Shown: positions 36,504 to 48,829, numbered from the stretch's first letter. The stretch is DNA of 64,000 nt from Coenobita brevimanus (GCA_032717465.1 CM064732.1:18089139-18153138); one strand, 5' to 3'. Made by a program: numbers and translations. Notes: generated by a model not told the origin, from the letters alone.

Positions 36504-36505
<2 letters not shown>
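35159..36505. other. non-coding stretch with family A core at 36164-36190
   Basis: The reverse complement of 36164-36186 reads AGGAAAATCGTCTGAAT, the family A signature. GATGATG units lie near 35800-35840. Around 35900-36020 the minus strand has an A-box-like TAGCTCAGGAG without a clear B box. Confidence 0.4.
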
Positions 36506-36563
<58 letters not shown>

Positions 36564-36588
36564 CACACACACACACACACACACACAC
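36506..36588. repeat. compound (CT)n(CA)n
   Basis: CT units to 36559, TATCA junction, then CA units to 36588. Confidence 0.96.
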
Positions 36589-36775
36589 CGTAACGCAGGC
36601 ACAGATTCACCGCGGTTATGTTATTCGGGGCAGTGACGTCAAAGCTACATTTTACACTCACTTCCCCTGCACTAACAACTTCCGGGCCGTCCACTCCCTT
36701 ATCCCGGAACACGATAGTTAGCTGGGAAGCAGGGGTAAGTTAAGGAGGTGGAGGTGGGAAGGAGAGGTAGGGATA

Positions 36776-36778
<3 letters not shown>

Positions 36779-36829
<51 letters not shown>
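36779..36829. repeat. (CT)n microsatellite
   Basis: About 25 CT units. Confidence 0.97.
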
Positions 36830-36834
<5 letters not shown>

Positions 36835-37139
36835 GGCCGGGATGCTTCAACCACATAACTGCGGACCGTGAGTGTGACTTCTTTGCTTTATTGATTTTCT
36901 CGGGTTTATTCCTTATTATTTATTTTCACGTGTCTTCTCATCCTGTACTATTTCTTTTGCAGTTTTTCTTCATCTTTATTATATTTTTGTCGTTTTCTTC
37001 CTTCACTTCTGTTTATCACTGTCTTGGTTTCATGCATTTTATATATTAATTATTTCGTGTCTCAGTTTTTGGATATCCTTTTTTTGTTTTGGTTTTTGAT
37101 TCTCAGTTTTAATTTTTACTTCCGTCTTAAACTCAGAAC

Positions 37140-37201
37140 TTCCCATGTTCCTCCTCCTCCTCCTCCTCCTCCTCCACCTTATCATCATCATCATCATCAT
37201 G

Positions 37202-37233
<32 letters not shown>

Positions 37234-37470
37234 TAACCCCAGCTGCTGCATCTTCCTCCTCCTTTTCATGATCCTTCTTCATTTTGTCACCTTATCTACA
37301 TCTTTCCTCCTCCTCCTCCTGCTCCTCCTCCTCCTCCTCCTTATCATCATCATCATCATCATTAACTCCAGCTGCTGCATCTTCCTCCTCCTTTTCATGA
37401 TCCTTCTTCATTTTGTCACCTTATCTACATCTTTCCTCCTCCTCCTCCTCCTCCTCCTCCTCCTCCTCTT
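37140..37470. repeat. recent 129-bp tandem duplication with (CCT)n and (CAT)n
   Basis: A core starting near CCAGCTGCTGCATC (37239 and 37368) repeats at a 129-bp offset. The unique part, to TATCTACATCTTTCCTCC, is essentially identical, with one visible difference in the leading CATTAAC(C/T). Each core is flanked by CCT and CAT runs of different lengths. The unit is 43 codons, so frames stay open, but no protein is recognised. Confidence 0.93.
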
Positions 37471-37718
37471 CTGGTATTTCCCTCGACCTGATTTACTTCC
37501 CCCGTTCCTTTTTTTTCCTCCCCTCCTATTTTTTTTCCTTTACTTTCCTTGCCTTTCCTTACCCACTGCCTCCACCAAGATCATATTGCTTCCAGGCGGC
37601 CACACTCGCTTGAAGGAGGCCGGAATGAAACACTAAACTTGCTTTTCCTGTTGTTCTGGTCAGGACTCAAGATTAATGCTACCCCCCCACGCCCCCTTGG
37701 CAATGATGGAAATACCGT

Positions 37719-37749
<31 letters not shown>

Positions 37750-38021
37750 AAGTAGGTGATAGCGGTAGGAAGTATGTAGTTAACTTTATCAACATCATCA
37801 TCATCATCATCATAACTAGATAATGCAAATATATCTTGCAAATTAAATATAAAATTGTGCGAAAAAGAATAGTCACATATTATTAGATTTAAAAATGTTG
37901 CCACGTTATTACTGGTTATATTTGCAATGTGTATGTATGTATGTCATTTACGGCCCTTCGCTTCTCCGTTACTCCGATGTGCTCAGACAGCTTTTTTTTT
38001 TTTTTGCGTTCGTGGTTCAGT

Positions 38022-38024
<3 letters not shown>
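37471..38024. other. non-coding stretch
   Basis: T/C-rich to 37560, GA units at 37717-37744 and CAT units near 37793-37812. No gene. Confidence 0.45.

Positions 38025-38106
<82 letters not shown>
38025..38106. repeat. compound (GT)n(GA)n
   Basis: GT units to 38059 pass directly into GA units to 38106. Confidence 0.97.
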
Positions 38107-38110
<4 letters not shown>

Positions 38111-38472
38111 GGGGGGGGAGAATGACGAAGGAAGAGGCGAACACAGGCTATTATATGTTAGATAAGTCAAGAGAGAGACGGAGAGAGAGAGAACAGGTGA
38201 TAAAATTCTTTCCTTCACATCCGCGGCAATGCTTCTTCTGCGGCCCCTGAACATGTGCACGGCGCTCCGATCATATCCACCAGGAGGCTGAGTCATCGGA
38301 GAAGGCAGCGGTAAAAGATGAGAGAGAGAGCGAGAAAGAGAGAGAGAGAGACAGAGACACACAGACAGACAGAGCACTGCCAGAGCGAAAAACAATAGAA
38401 GTCGGAATTTCAGATACAGAGAAGAAAGGAAGGAGAATGAGAGAGAGAAAGAGACAGAGAGAGAGAGGGAGG

Positions 38473-38504
<32 letters not shown>

Positions 38505-39110
38505 AAAAATCGGTGCGTGTTTGCGTGTGAGAAAGAGAGGGAGAGAGAAAATTTGAAAGCTGAATTTCACAGGTGACTTCCCAGCTCCGCGAGAGAATGG
38601 GGCGACAGGGGCGTTGGCTGTCGTCTGCCTCTGTTCTCTGGGTTCCTCTTCCTCCTCTTGGTTCCTCCTCTTGGTCCTCTTGACTCTTGGTTCGCTTCCT
38701 TGGCTCCTCTCCTTGGCTTTTCCTCTTGGCTTCTTTTGGTTCCTTCTCTTGTCTCTTCTTGATTCCTCCTTTTGGCTTCTTTTCCATTTCATTCTTCGTT
38801 TCGGGTTCCTCTTGTGTCCATTTCTTCTTCGTTTTCCCTTCTTGATTCTGTGTCTTCCTTTCTTGCGACACCTTTTCCTTCTCATGGTTTTTTCTTTTGC
38901 TCTTCTTTTGTGTGACTCTTTCCTCTCCCACTTTTTTTTTCTGTTTTTTGGCTCAACTTTCTCTTCTTATCTCCTCTTTCGTCTCCTCATGGGTCTCTCT
39001 TTCTGGCTATTCTTCCTCCTGTTTACTCCTGTTCATGACTTTTCTTCCTCCTCTTCCGTATTTTTCTCGTTTTTCTTGTTTCAGTTCTCTTTTTTAGCCT
39101 TACTGAAGGA
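38107..39110. repeat. purine-rich then pyrimidine-rich tract
   Basis: 38160-38560 is GAGAGA/CAGACA rich, including (CAGA)n at 38480-38502. 38630-39110 is TTCCTCTTGGTTCC-like and repeats a CTCTTGG(C/T)T(C/T)C(T/C) phrase many times. The frames on either strand (K/R/E or F/L/S rich) are compositional. Confidence 0.7.
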
Positions 39111-39843
39111 AGGGATATATTAAAAAGTTGTCATCATAATCTGGAGTTTTTTTTTTTGGGGGGGGGAGGGTGGTCCTTTACTATATAAGAGACGTCATGG
39201 TGCTGAAGGGGTGCATGATCTTTCCTCCACGCCTTGCTTGCCTTCATTATACACTGTCTGTCATGCGATATTAAAACCATCTCTTTTTCCTCGCTTTAGT
39301 AGTCACGGAATATAACAATTAAGCTGCCAATGATGACTCTGATTCTTTATGCATGATTTTGTGGCCTTTGATTCTCATTCATATTTTTGGCCTTATAATC
39401 TGCTTTTGTTTTCTTGAGTCAGTTATTTAGTCTTCTTCTGATTCCTCCTTCGTCTTTACCATTTTTTTTTTTTTTTTTTGCTGCTTTTAGTTTCTCATTC
39501 ACTGTCTTTTTCCCCTCCTCCTTAAATGTTATTTCCTTTTATTTTATTACATTTTCTTACTTTTTTCTTACACTTCTCGCGTAGTTTCTACTATGTTCCT
39601 GTTGTTAGTTACTTAATACCACATTTCTCTTTCCTTCCTCCATGACTCTCCCTTAGTTTTTCCCATTTTTTTCCTAGTTTGGGTTCATCAGTGACTCCAT
39701 CATCTTTCCCCTCCCACCACCCCGTCCCTTCCCACTCCCCTCCCTCTCCCACCCCCACCCTCCCTCTCCCGTTATGCGTCACGTTAGCGGTAAAGCAAGA
39801 GTTCCCGTTGACAGCTCTCCGACACCTCTTTTTTGTCTTTGTT

Positions 39844-39881
<38 letters not shown>

Positions 39882-40173
39882 AATGGGTACGAGTTCCCTC
39901 AAAATCGAAGACCCGTTTTGCGTTATTAGGGCCTTGCCCTTCCTCTCAGGTCTGTTTTATATTTTGTTTTTTTCTTGGTTGTTATTATGTTATTTTCTTT
40001 ATAATGTCGTAAGATTTTTATCCTGTTTGGGGGAAACTTTGCGATTTAATGTTATACCTCCGACTAGAATGTTCTCCCTTTTTCCCGTTTTATGTTTCTG
40101 TATAAAACGACCTTATAACTGTGCGAATAGGATTGGGAAAATAAGGTTGGGTGTTATAATGATATTCCCTCTT
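39111..40173. other. non-coding stretch with T and GT runs
   Basis: T/G run near 39149-39169, T run near 39463-39479 and (GT)n at 39847-39879. No gene supported. Confidence 0.45.
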
Positions 40174-40174
40174 T

Positions 40175-40259
<85 letters not shown>
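40174..40259. repeat. (TA)n microsatellite
   Basis: About 40 TA units with one TGTA interruption near 40188. Confidence 0.97.
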
Positions 40260-40263
<4 letters not shown>

Positions 40264-40404
40264 CCATGTCGAAGACCTTTATTATTGCACTATTTTGTCC
40301 ATTATTATTGAATATGTGAGTAGTAAATCTGTGGTGATCGCGAAATTAACAATTACCGTAAGGATCATGAGTTTTCTCTGCATTTCTGAACTGCATGGAT
40401 AATA

Positions 40405-40485
40405 GTGCGTGATGATGATGATGATGGTGATTATAATGATGATGGTGGTGATGATGTTCGTGATGGTGATGATGATGATGATGGT
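40405..40485. repeat. (GAT)n degenerate array
   Basis: GATGATGATGGTGAT phrases, about 80 bp. Confidence 0.85.
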
Positions 40486-40631
40486 GATTTGTGTACTTGC
40501 ATGACCTAAATGGATATCAATGGAGGAGACGGAGCTGAATTCCTCCCCTTCCCCCCTCCCACGGTCGCGCCTTAAGCACGCAATTCAAGGCATATGATCC
40601 TCATCTCCCCACCTCCTCCCCCTCCTCAGAC

Positions 40632-40632
40632 T

Positions 40633-40692
<60 letters not shown>

Positions 40693-40714
40693 CACACACA
40701 CACACACACACACA
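40632..40714. repeat. compound (CT)n(CA)n
   Basis: About 29 CT units running directly into about 12 CA units. Confidence 0.97.
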
Positions 40715-40754
40715 AAGTACGTGTTAACGACTCAGCTCGGTATATTGTTTGGTT

Positions 40755-40917
<163 letters not shown>

Positions 40918-41141
40918 GCACACCCCCTCACACGTACACATATACACACGCCCCTGAACCTGTGTTTCTCGCACACACACCTGAAAACTTCCCCTTCCTT
41001 TTAACATACACACACATATACACATACATAATATTATCGATAAACGCATACACACATATGTACGGTATACATATTATATATACACACACACACACACATG
41101 AATATTAGCATGTTCATTTCTCTACTCATACACAGTGACAA

Positions 41142-41145
<4 letters not shown>

Positions 41146-41185
<40 letters not shown>

Positions 41186-41189
41186 TCTC
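41146..41189. repeat. (CT)n microsatellite
   Basis: About 22 CT units with one GT interruption. Confidence 0.96.
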
Positions 41190-42483
41190 AAGTGCCAGGT
41201 TGCTTGCGGTGAGGTCAGCTGAGGAAAACCACAGATATATTGCCTAGTACCTGAGCGTCACACTTCACTGGCTCACGCCGTGGTTCCCTTCGGCACCTGC
41301 TGCTGGTTCGGCTCGCAAGTTGTCTTTTTTCTTTCTTTTTTTTATAAGATATTGTTTTGAGAGTTTCCTATTATATTTATGATTTTTTATAGTCTCCTGG
41401 TTCTTTTTTAATGTTGCCTTTATTTTCTGAACGTATTTGTTTTTTGGTTCCGGATGCTGGTTTGATTCACGGGTTGTTTTCCTGTTATTAGGAGGTTGTT
41501 TTAAACTTACTAACATATTTGGGATTTTGTTTTAGTCCCGTGTTTTTATTGTGTTCATTTTCACTACTTTTTTTTCTGCCTCTCTTGCTGTTGGTGGTCA
41601 TGAATTGTCTTTTTTTTTTTTTTTGTATTGTTTTTGTGTGTTGTTTGTCCCTTTTATTATTGTGATATTGTCTTTACGTTCCAGTTTTTGTTTTGGTGTA
41701 TTTTTTTTTATTTTCTTTAGGAGTGTTTTATGAACGCTTCTTTCATCTTTTGAAATTTGTCGTAAAGTTCCATATATAATTAGGATTTTTACAGTTCCCT
41801 TTATATTTAGGCTTTTATTTTTGGAAACGTTTGGTAATATATGGGATATTGTTTTAAGGTTCCTTGCCTCTCTGGGATATTGTCGTTATATTCTTTCTCC
41901 CTTTACTTCCGATCTAATTTGTGTTTTAGAGTTGTTTTATTTTACTTCGCGATGTTGTTTTAATCTGTTTTTATTATTTTCAAGTTTTATGGTTTTTGGT
42001 TTCGTGATGTCAGTTTTTCAAAAGTATTATATGGGTTCTTCATCCTTGTCCTCTTTCATAATTAAGTAGACTCACAGAAAGCGAGATGGAGAAAGAAGAA
42101 AAACATAAGGAGTTCATACTGAAAGGAAAACAGAACACTAAAATTTATATTAAAGTGGGAAGGAGAAGGGAAAACGAAATTACAAAGGCTGACTTGAAAT
42201 ACTAAAAAGCACAAAAATTAATACCAGGCGGTGAACGTGAAATGGTTTGGAAAAGAATATGGAAAAGAATAAAAAAAAAGAAGAGGTGAAAATGTGCTAT
42301 CTGATGGAGAGGGAGAAAAAATATGGAGAAAAGAGAATAAAAAAAAACAGGATGTAGCACAAAAATTGATATAAAATTGAGACCGAAAAGAAAGTTGAAA
42401 ATAAAGTCGACACACATTAAGGAAGGAAGAAATAAAAGGAAAACTGGATCACTGGCTTATTATATAGAAATATTACATATTCT
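41190..42483. other. non-coding stretch
   Basis: 41300-42060 is T-rich with repeated TTTTGTTTTAG-type words, and 42060-42470 is A-rich. Frames rich in F, V and L (plus) or K and N (minus) look compositional. Confidence 0.45.
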
Positions 42484-42690
42484 TTAGTAGCAGCCGTGGC
42501 TCAGTGGGTTAGAGCGCTCCGCTCTGACCGAAGGGTCGGAGGATCGAATCCACCCAAGGGTCATTGGTAGACATCAGGAAGGGCATCCGGTCATAAAATG
42601 CTACACGCTCCAAACCAAAGTCCTCTACCCAGGGGCAACGCCTTAGCCCTTATTAAAAAAAAAAGGGGTACCTGGCGTAAAACTCACTTT
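42484..42690 (+). mobile_element. tRNA-derived SINE, clearest copy
   Basis: The A box TGGCTCAGTGGG (42497-42508) and B box GGATCGAATCC (42541-42551) fit Pol III consensus and lie 44 bp apart. The GCTC...GAGC D-stem is preserved around GCTCAGTGGGTTAGAGC. The head cannot fold a full acceptor stem, so it is not a tRNA gene. The body includes AGGAAGGGCATCCGGTCATA, resembling the 3' regions shared by some SINEs and their LINE partners in fish and invertebrates (from memory, not verified). An A run at about 42653-42664 is followed by GGGGTACCTGGCGTAAAAC. Confidence 0.8.
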
Positions 42691-43539
42691 TTATTACATA
42701 TTCTTTGTGGACCACAGCCACAACCTACGCAGTAAACACACAAACTCTATATATCAGTAACTTCTGTTTCATCCCACCTAAAATGACCCAGGCTGTTATT
42801 CCATATAGCGTTCAGTAACCTCAGACTTGACACTCGGAACCAGGGCACCACCGAACATCGCCTCGCTTCAAAAGGTGCACAGAAAAGAAAAGGGAGAAAA
42901 GTTAAAAAGAAAGAAAAAGTAAAAATGGGGGTGGTATTAAGGGAAGAGTATTAAATGTCAGAGTGAAAGGGGAGGGGGTGGTGGCTGGGGAGGGGGTGGG
43001 TGGGGAAAGGGGGGTAGGGAAATACTAAAGCTGGAGAAAGTGCGAGGTATTGATAAGGAGTTCTTGTAAAGGTGCTTGAACTCCTTATTGGGGGATCGGG
43101 AAGGTGTAATGGCATTCTTTTCATTGCAAGTAATGATATAGGATTAAGTTGACAGGTGGTGCAACGTTATCCAAATAATTACATTTATGTAAGTAATAAT
43201 GTACTGAGAGAGAGACTAGTATCTTCTCAAACTTTGACGAATACATAGCGAAAATATCGAACCATCTGAAACACACATTAGTAGAGATACAGTTATCAAT
43301 GTATTTTCCCAGCTGTAAGTTGCCTTCAGACAGAACTGGGAAGATAGTTGTTTCTTTGACTGTACGTATATATATCTTAAATATTTAATACTGAAAAAAA
43401 GTTACATGCTGCATATCTGAAAGAGAGCTAAAAATGAATCTGAAGTATATGCACTAAAAATAAAATGTTTGCATTGAGTTGTCAGTTGTTGTTCTAGTCA
43501 AGTTTGCCACATCGCCCAACGCAGCTACTCCATTCAGAT
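42691..43539. other. non-coding stretch
   Basis: Mixed sequence, G-rich near 42960-43020. No gene recognised. Confidence 0.4.
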
Positions 43540-43830
43540 TACTAAAGTCTGGTAGTGAAGGGGTTAAGGACGTATACTAACCCCTCCAGTTCGCAAAGCC
43601 CTCCTAAGCTGAGCAAAATCGTCTGAAGGTAGCAAGAATTAGCTGCTTCACACTAACTTGACCCAGAATTTCGTCCTCTTGTACCTTAGGCTATATCACG
43701 TAGTTCATTAACAGAAGAAAGACAGTGCAGTGGCTCTACATCCTTTCCATAGCACTTCTTCGTGACTAGCATCAAATTCTAGTAATATATTGTTACAGCT
43801 TAGCATTCAAGGAGGAGAGATGGGAATTTT
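43540..43830 (-). repeat. family A, longer copy 1 (minus)
   Basis: The reverse complement holds GATGCTAGTCACGAAGAA, GTGCTATGGAAAGGATGTAG, CTACGTGATATA, AGAGGACG and then CTTCAGACGATTTTGCTCAGC. It aligns in order with copy 2 at 46.5-46.7 kb. The GGGGTTAAGGACG stretch marks its other end. There is no coding capacity, as expected of a short non-autonomous element. Confidence 0.75.
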
Positions 43831-44737
43831 AGGCTAAGTTAGGGTAAAAAGGGTGTTGTTGTAAAGTTCGTCATCGTAGCGAACGGATGAATTTTATGTT
43901 ACGGTATTGGGCACGTTTTCTCAATGCCTTTCAATGGTACGTCCTTAGGCTGTTGAAATGCCTCGGTTTCACCTCAATGGAAAGTCGTTTTTGCCAAACG
44001 TTATGCATTACGGTTTTTTGAAGTTCATAGCAACAGCAGCGACAGGAAAACATTGTTGCGACTGTGTTGAAAAAGCCGCTACATACCAAAAAACTATTTC
44101 GTTCCAACCACGTAAGTACACAGAAACAATATCAACAGGCAAAAACAGACATGAAATGCAACTGGCTTGAAGTTAAAAAACAATCCGAGTGACGCATTTG
44201 CTCTTGTATTGGACCAGAGAAGTGACTGAGTGTGATGTTAGGTACTCTTGTATTATGTAACTAACTCACACATCGTGAATAGCATCGCCATCATCGTCGT
44301 CATCATCTTCATTGTCATCAGTATCATCATCTTCGCTGTCGTCATCATTTGTTTGATTACTGTCATAAGCTGATTGGATCCTGTGCGAAAACAGTAACAG
44401 TGTGTATTTGCTAGATGGATAGATGGATGCATGGATGGAAGGATGGATGGAAGGATGGATGGATGGATGTTACAGACGACTTGCACAAGAGTTAAACGCA
44501 GACACAAGAAGAACTACAATCAGAGAACCAGCGAAATGAGTCCTATATCCTTTCTTGCAATAATTCACCCTTCGACACTTGCTTAGTAATACTAACTAAT
44601 ACTAACTAACTCTTGGTAGGGTGGATGCTCCCTTGAGTGAACCAAATCGCCTGATGGTTGTCAGTGAAGGGACCAGGTGACGCCCTTCCCAAACAGGCTA
44701 ACTTGTTCAATTCCTCCACAAAACAGGAAAGGCTGAT

Positions 44738-44738
<1 letters not shown>
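43831..44738. other. non-coding stretch
   Basis: A 70-codon frame at 43958-44170 is of ordinary composition but unrecognised. CATCATC-rich sequence lies near 44285-44350, (GGAT)n near 44414-44468, and a family A-like core (GAACCAAATCGCCTGATGG) at 44639-44657. Confidence 0.4.
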
Positions 44739-45157
<419 letters not shown>

Positions 45158-45321
45158 TGAAGAGATGATGCACGATAAAATATATGGGAAAGGAGACACA
45201 AACAGAGATGAGTGTGAAAGAGGTGAAAATGTGAGAAAGAGAGGAGCAAGAGTGTGAGAAAGGGGCCCCAAATCTTCATCCCAGCATCAGTCAGAGGAAC
45301 ATCCGGTGGGCGTGTGACGGC

Positions 45322-45322
<1 letters not shown>

Positions 45323-45381
<59 letters not shown>
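45323..45381. repeat. (GA)n microsatellite
   Basis: About 29 GA units. The sequence before it (AACATCCGGTGGGCGTGTGACG, 45299-45320) recurs as AACATCCGGTGAGCGTGTGACG at 45733-45754. Confidence 0.96.
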
Positions 45382-45384
<3 letters not shown>

Positions 45385-46509
45385 GGAAAATATCTAAGGG
45401 TAATGGATACGAAGGGGGGAGAAGGCAGAAGGTACAGGGATGGAAGGAACTTTTGGAGAGACATCAATGAGAGACTGTTAGAGAAAGAATAAGAGAGGCG
45501 AGAATATAGGAGGCAAAGAGTTAATGTGTAAGAGAGGGAAAAATGTGAAAGACAGGGAGAGGGAAAGACAAAGTGAATGAGAAATGGCAGAGAATATGGA
45601 ACAAAGAGGCTGAGCAAGACACAGGGAGTGGAAAAGAGTTTGTGAGTTAGAGAGAGAGAGAGAGAGAGAGAGTGAGAGTGAGTGAGTGAGTGAAAGAAGG
45701 CCCCCAAATCTTCCTGCCAAATCTTGCTGGCAACATCCGGTGAGCGTGTGACGTGGAGAAGATAGACTCGAAGGTCAACACATTACGCCGTCAGGAATGT
45801 TCGTCACGCCGGTACGGGATAAATAGAGAGAACACGAGGCTGGAGGGAAGGAGGGAGAGAAGAGGGAAGGAGGGAGAGAGGGAGTGGAGATGGCAGCGGG
45901 ACAAGGGCAACAGGGAAACTGGGTGAGAGAGAGAGAGAGAGAAAAGATGTATGTGGAGGTGTTTGTGTGTGTGTGGGTGGATGTACTGTATGAGAGAGAG
46001 AGAGAGAGAGAGACTAGTGGACAAATCTCTACCTTCGTTTTCTCCCAGCCGGTCAGCCAGCCGGTCTTTCCCTTGCAGACCTACTCCTTCCCCAGCCTCC
46101 TTCTCAACAATAATAGCTCTCATCATCTTGAGGAGACGTCTTTGTGATTTTATACTTCCTACCAACAGACAGGTTTATTGAGTTTGGGAGACCATCCTAG
46201 ACTGGAACGATTAAAAAAAAAAGAAACAAAAGATGGAAAGAAAAAGAACAGCCTCCATAACCCCTTCATCTCGAGGACATTTTTTTCTTTGTTTTTGTTT
46301 TTTGCTACTAACAGCAGAGGAAAAACCGACACATGCTAGAGGGAATTAACTGAATAGCTGGTTTTGTCTCAATGATTTAGGAATTATCGGAGAAAAGAAG
46401 CATTTTTTTCTTACCCACAATGTGAGAAAGCATAGGTGTTTTGATCTTATTATCAAACGATCCTGGTCACCTTACTCAACTCTTTTCATTTTAACCTGAC
46501 CTAAAATTA
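45382..46509. repeat. purine-rich stretch with a duplicated block
   Basis: CCCAAATCTTC...CATCCGGTG(G/A)GCGTGTGACG occurs at about 45267-45320 and 45702-45754, a duplication with about 434-bp offset. GA-rich DNA lies in and after it (GA units near 45653 and 45992). The sequence beyond 46020 is mixed and non-coding. Confidence 0.65.
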
Positions 46510-46740
46510 CCACCTTTCCAACCTGAATGTTCAGCTGTTGCAAGGGGCTAACGCTTGAACACGATGCTAGTCACAAAGAATTGCTATGGAATGGGTGTAG
46601 AGCTGTACCACTCTTTTTCTGCCATTGAGCTACGTGATATAAGCTGCAAAAGGACGGAAAGTTGGATGAAGTTAAGGTGAAAGGAGCAGAGTCATGGTTT
46701 TTTTCGTCCTTTAAGGGCTAAAAATTATGGAAGTACTTTT
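46510..46740 (+). repeat. family A, longer copy 2 (plus)
   Basis: Carries GATGCTAGTCACAAAGAA, TTGCTATGGAATGGGTGTAG, CTACGTGATATA and AAAAGGACG in the same order as the reverse complement of copy 1, about 3 kb away and in inverted orientation. Confidence 0.75.
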
Positions 46741-46868
46741 ATTCAGTTAGATTTTCACTTGACTCTTCCCAGGTGAATGGAAAATATTGCTTATCAAACA
46801 TTGTATTGTTGGCGGCGAGAGTTGCAAATCTTAGTTGACAACCAGTGATTACTAAAGAGAAGTTGTGT

Positions 46869-46870
<2 letters not shown>

Positions 46871-46926
<56 letters not shown>
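46871..46926. repeat. (CT)n microsatellite
   Basis: About 28 CT units with one GT interruption. Confidence 0.96.
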
Positions 46927-47279
46927 TCTATTTCTGTTTCCACTTCCATCCATACTCGTTAAACACGTTCTAACCAGATACAAACGTCGACCTCCCTTCT
47001 TTTCTCCGGCCCAGACCAGACCGGACCAGGCCAGACCGCGAGTCGCAGGTCTTCATCAATATCTTTCGTGAAGGAATGTGCGCCAGGAGAATCGTCGCTG
47101 TGTTCCTTCTCCATTGCCCACAACACCTCACTGCCTCTGGATTAACAATCTCAAGTTCTTGTGATTCACTCTAACCTGAATTTAATCGTTTGGTGTTAGC
47201 TGGAATACAATACGAAGTTTGTTTAGGCCACGCAAGGGTTAACTCTGAAAATCAAACTGAACACATTTACTGAGAGTAG
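46927..47279. other. non-coding stretch
   Basis: Includes short CCAGACC repeats at 47010-47036 and a weak family A-like AATTTAATCGTTTGGTG at 47177. No gene. Confidence 0.4.
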
Positions 47280-47528
47280 GATGAGTGTGACAGGCAAACT
47301 GGAAGGCAGACACTCAGGAATAAAAGGCAGGAAGAATAAGGTAGGCAGACAGGCTCGAAGAGTGAGGTAGGAAGGCATGTAAACTAGGAAAGAAGGCAGG
47401 CAGACAAGGAAGGCAGACGGGCAGGAAAAGCGGGAAAGCAGGTATGCAAACAAGGCAGACAGGAAAAGAGAGGCAGGGAGGCAGAGTTGGCAGGAAGGCA
47501 AGGCAGGCATGCAGGTAGAGGCAGACTG
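47280..47528. repeat. degenerate GGCAGGAA/GGCAGACA array
   Basis: Loose units of 8-12 bp (AGGAAGGCAG, GGCAGACAGG). It resembles the array at 58560-58900. The adjacent 47530-47645 is GC-richer and contains no confirmed exon. Confidence 0.8.
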
Positions 47529-47679
47529 AGCCTTGGGCGTGGGTTGTGATACACACGCCCGTGCCTGCTGCCTGATGATTATCTGCCCAGGGCGCCGTAT
47601 GATGCTCGCCCTCCCCCTGATGGATCGCCGCGCCGCCATTACTGTTACAACCCTCCCCTCGCCTGCCTTCCCTACCTTT

Positions 47680-48480
47680 TAGTTGCGCCTCTCCCCTTCT
47701 TTCCCTACCCCTTTGTTGCACCCCTAACCTTCCTTTCCTACCCCTTTGTTGCACCCCTAGCCCTTAGTTCCACTCCCAGCCTTCCTTTTCTACCCCTTGA
47801 TTGCACTTCTAGCCCTCCATCTCTGCCCCTTAGTTTCACCCCTTGCCTTCCTTACCTACCCTCCTCTTGCACCCCCTAGTCTTCCTTCCCTGCCCCTTAG
47901 TTGCATCCTTAGCCCTCCTTCCCTAGCTTTAGTTGCACCGCTGGCCCTGCGTCCCTACCCCATTTTTCCACCCTTAGCTTTCCTTACACGTTCCTTACTC
48001 CTTCCCAACCCCTTAGTTCCACCCCTAGCTCTCCCTCCCCACCACTTAGTTGCGCCCCTACCTTTCAGTACACCTTCTTTATATCTTCCTCAAATCTTTC
48101 TTACACCTTCTTTGCTCCTTCCGTATTCCCTCGTTGCCATTACTGTTCCTTCTCTCCACTGGCCTTCCTTACCCCCAAGTGTCATTTCTCTCCTTCCTTC
48201 TCTTCCCATCGTTGCGTCCTTCACACCCTTCCATACTCCGTTGTTGCTGTTGCATTCTTTCCCTTCCATAAGCTCTGGTGTTACCATTACACCCCGTACC
48301 TTTCTTCCCCCTCACTGTTGCAATACTTCGTTACTCCTTCATCGTCATCATTGTTGCAGACATCGCCTACCTTACTCCTTAGTTGCACCCCTCACCTTTC
48401 CCGCTTCTAACTGTTGCATCATTATTACTGTTGCACCCTTGGCATTCCTTAATCCGTAGTTGCATCATCTTTATTGTTGC
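47680..48480. repeat. 33-bp minisatellite, about 10-12 clear units
   Basis: The unit resembles AGTTGCACCCCTAGCC followed by TTCCTTTCCTACCCCTT and repeats at 33 bp from 47680 to about 48070. More diverged units continue to 48480, still marked by (G/A)TTGCA. The 11-codon period leaves a plus-strand frame (VAPLAFL-like peptide) open for 220 codons, without a credible start or homology. Confidence 0.85.
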
Positions 48481-48639
48481 ATTTTTAGCTGAGGGAAGGC
48501 TCATGAGACTGCAACTTTTAAATAATTCCCTGATATATCGAATTATGCGATCGAGAGAAAAGTAATTGGCTCAGGCAGTAAGATGGAAACCTGCATAAAC
48601 GAGCGAGCGATACCGAAAGAAAATGTAGGTGAAGCAAGT

Positions 48640-48640
<1 letters not shown>

Positions 48641-48688
<48 letters not shown>

Positions 48689-48723
48689 GTAATAATAATG
48701 ATAATAATAATAATAATAATAAT
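48641..48723. repeat. (AAT)n array
   Basis: About 27 AAT units with two substitutions (AGT, GAT). Confidence 0.97.
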
Positions 48724-48825
48724 AGCTGAGGAGAGAAAGGGAGGTGGGTGCGACTTGTAAACTGCGACAGGTAATATCAAGAGCCGCTGAACCAACACCT
48801 GGGAGAAAGGGATTACGCACGTACC

Positions 48826-48829
<4 letters not shown>

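Noticed and set aside
36491..36721. TGACGTCA palindrome at 36634 and GTGAGTG donor on the minus strand nearby
   Set aside because: One perfect CRE octamer is expected by chance in 64 kb, and the surrounding frame has no recognisable domain.
42484..42560. True tRNA gene at the 42.5 kb head
   Set aside because: The promoter boxes and D-stem are good, but no acceptor stem pairs and an unrelated body with an A run follows, so it is a SINE head.
43958..44170. 70-codon plus-strand frame of ordinary composition
   Set aside because: No homology that I recognise and no splice or start support. The length is within chance for this base composition.
47530..47645. GC-richer patch with a minus-strand ATGGCGGCG start
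   Set aside because: The frame runs straight into the GGCAG array without a donor or a recognisable protein.
47797..48459. 220-codon plus-strand frame with an 11-residue repeat
   Set aside because: The 33-bp minisatellite unit keeps any stop-free frame open. There is no credible start, signal or domain.
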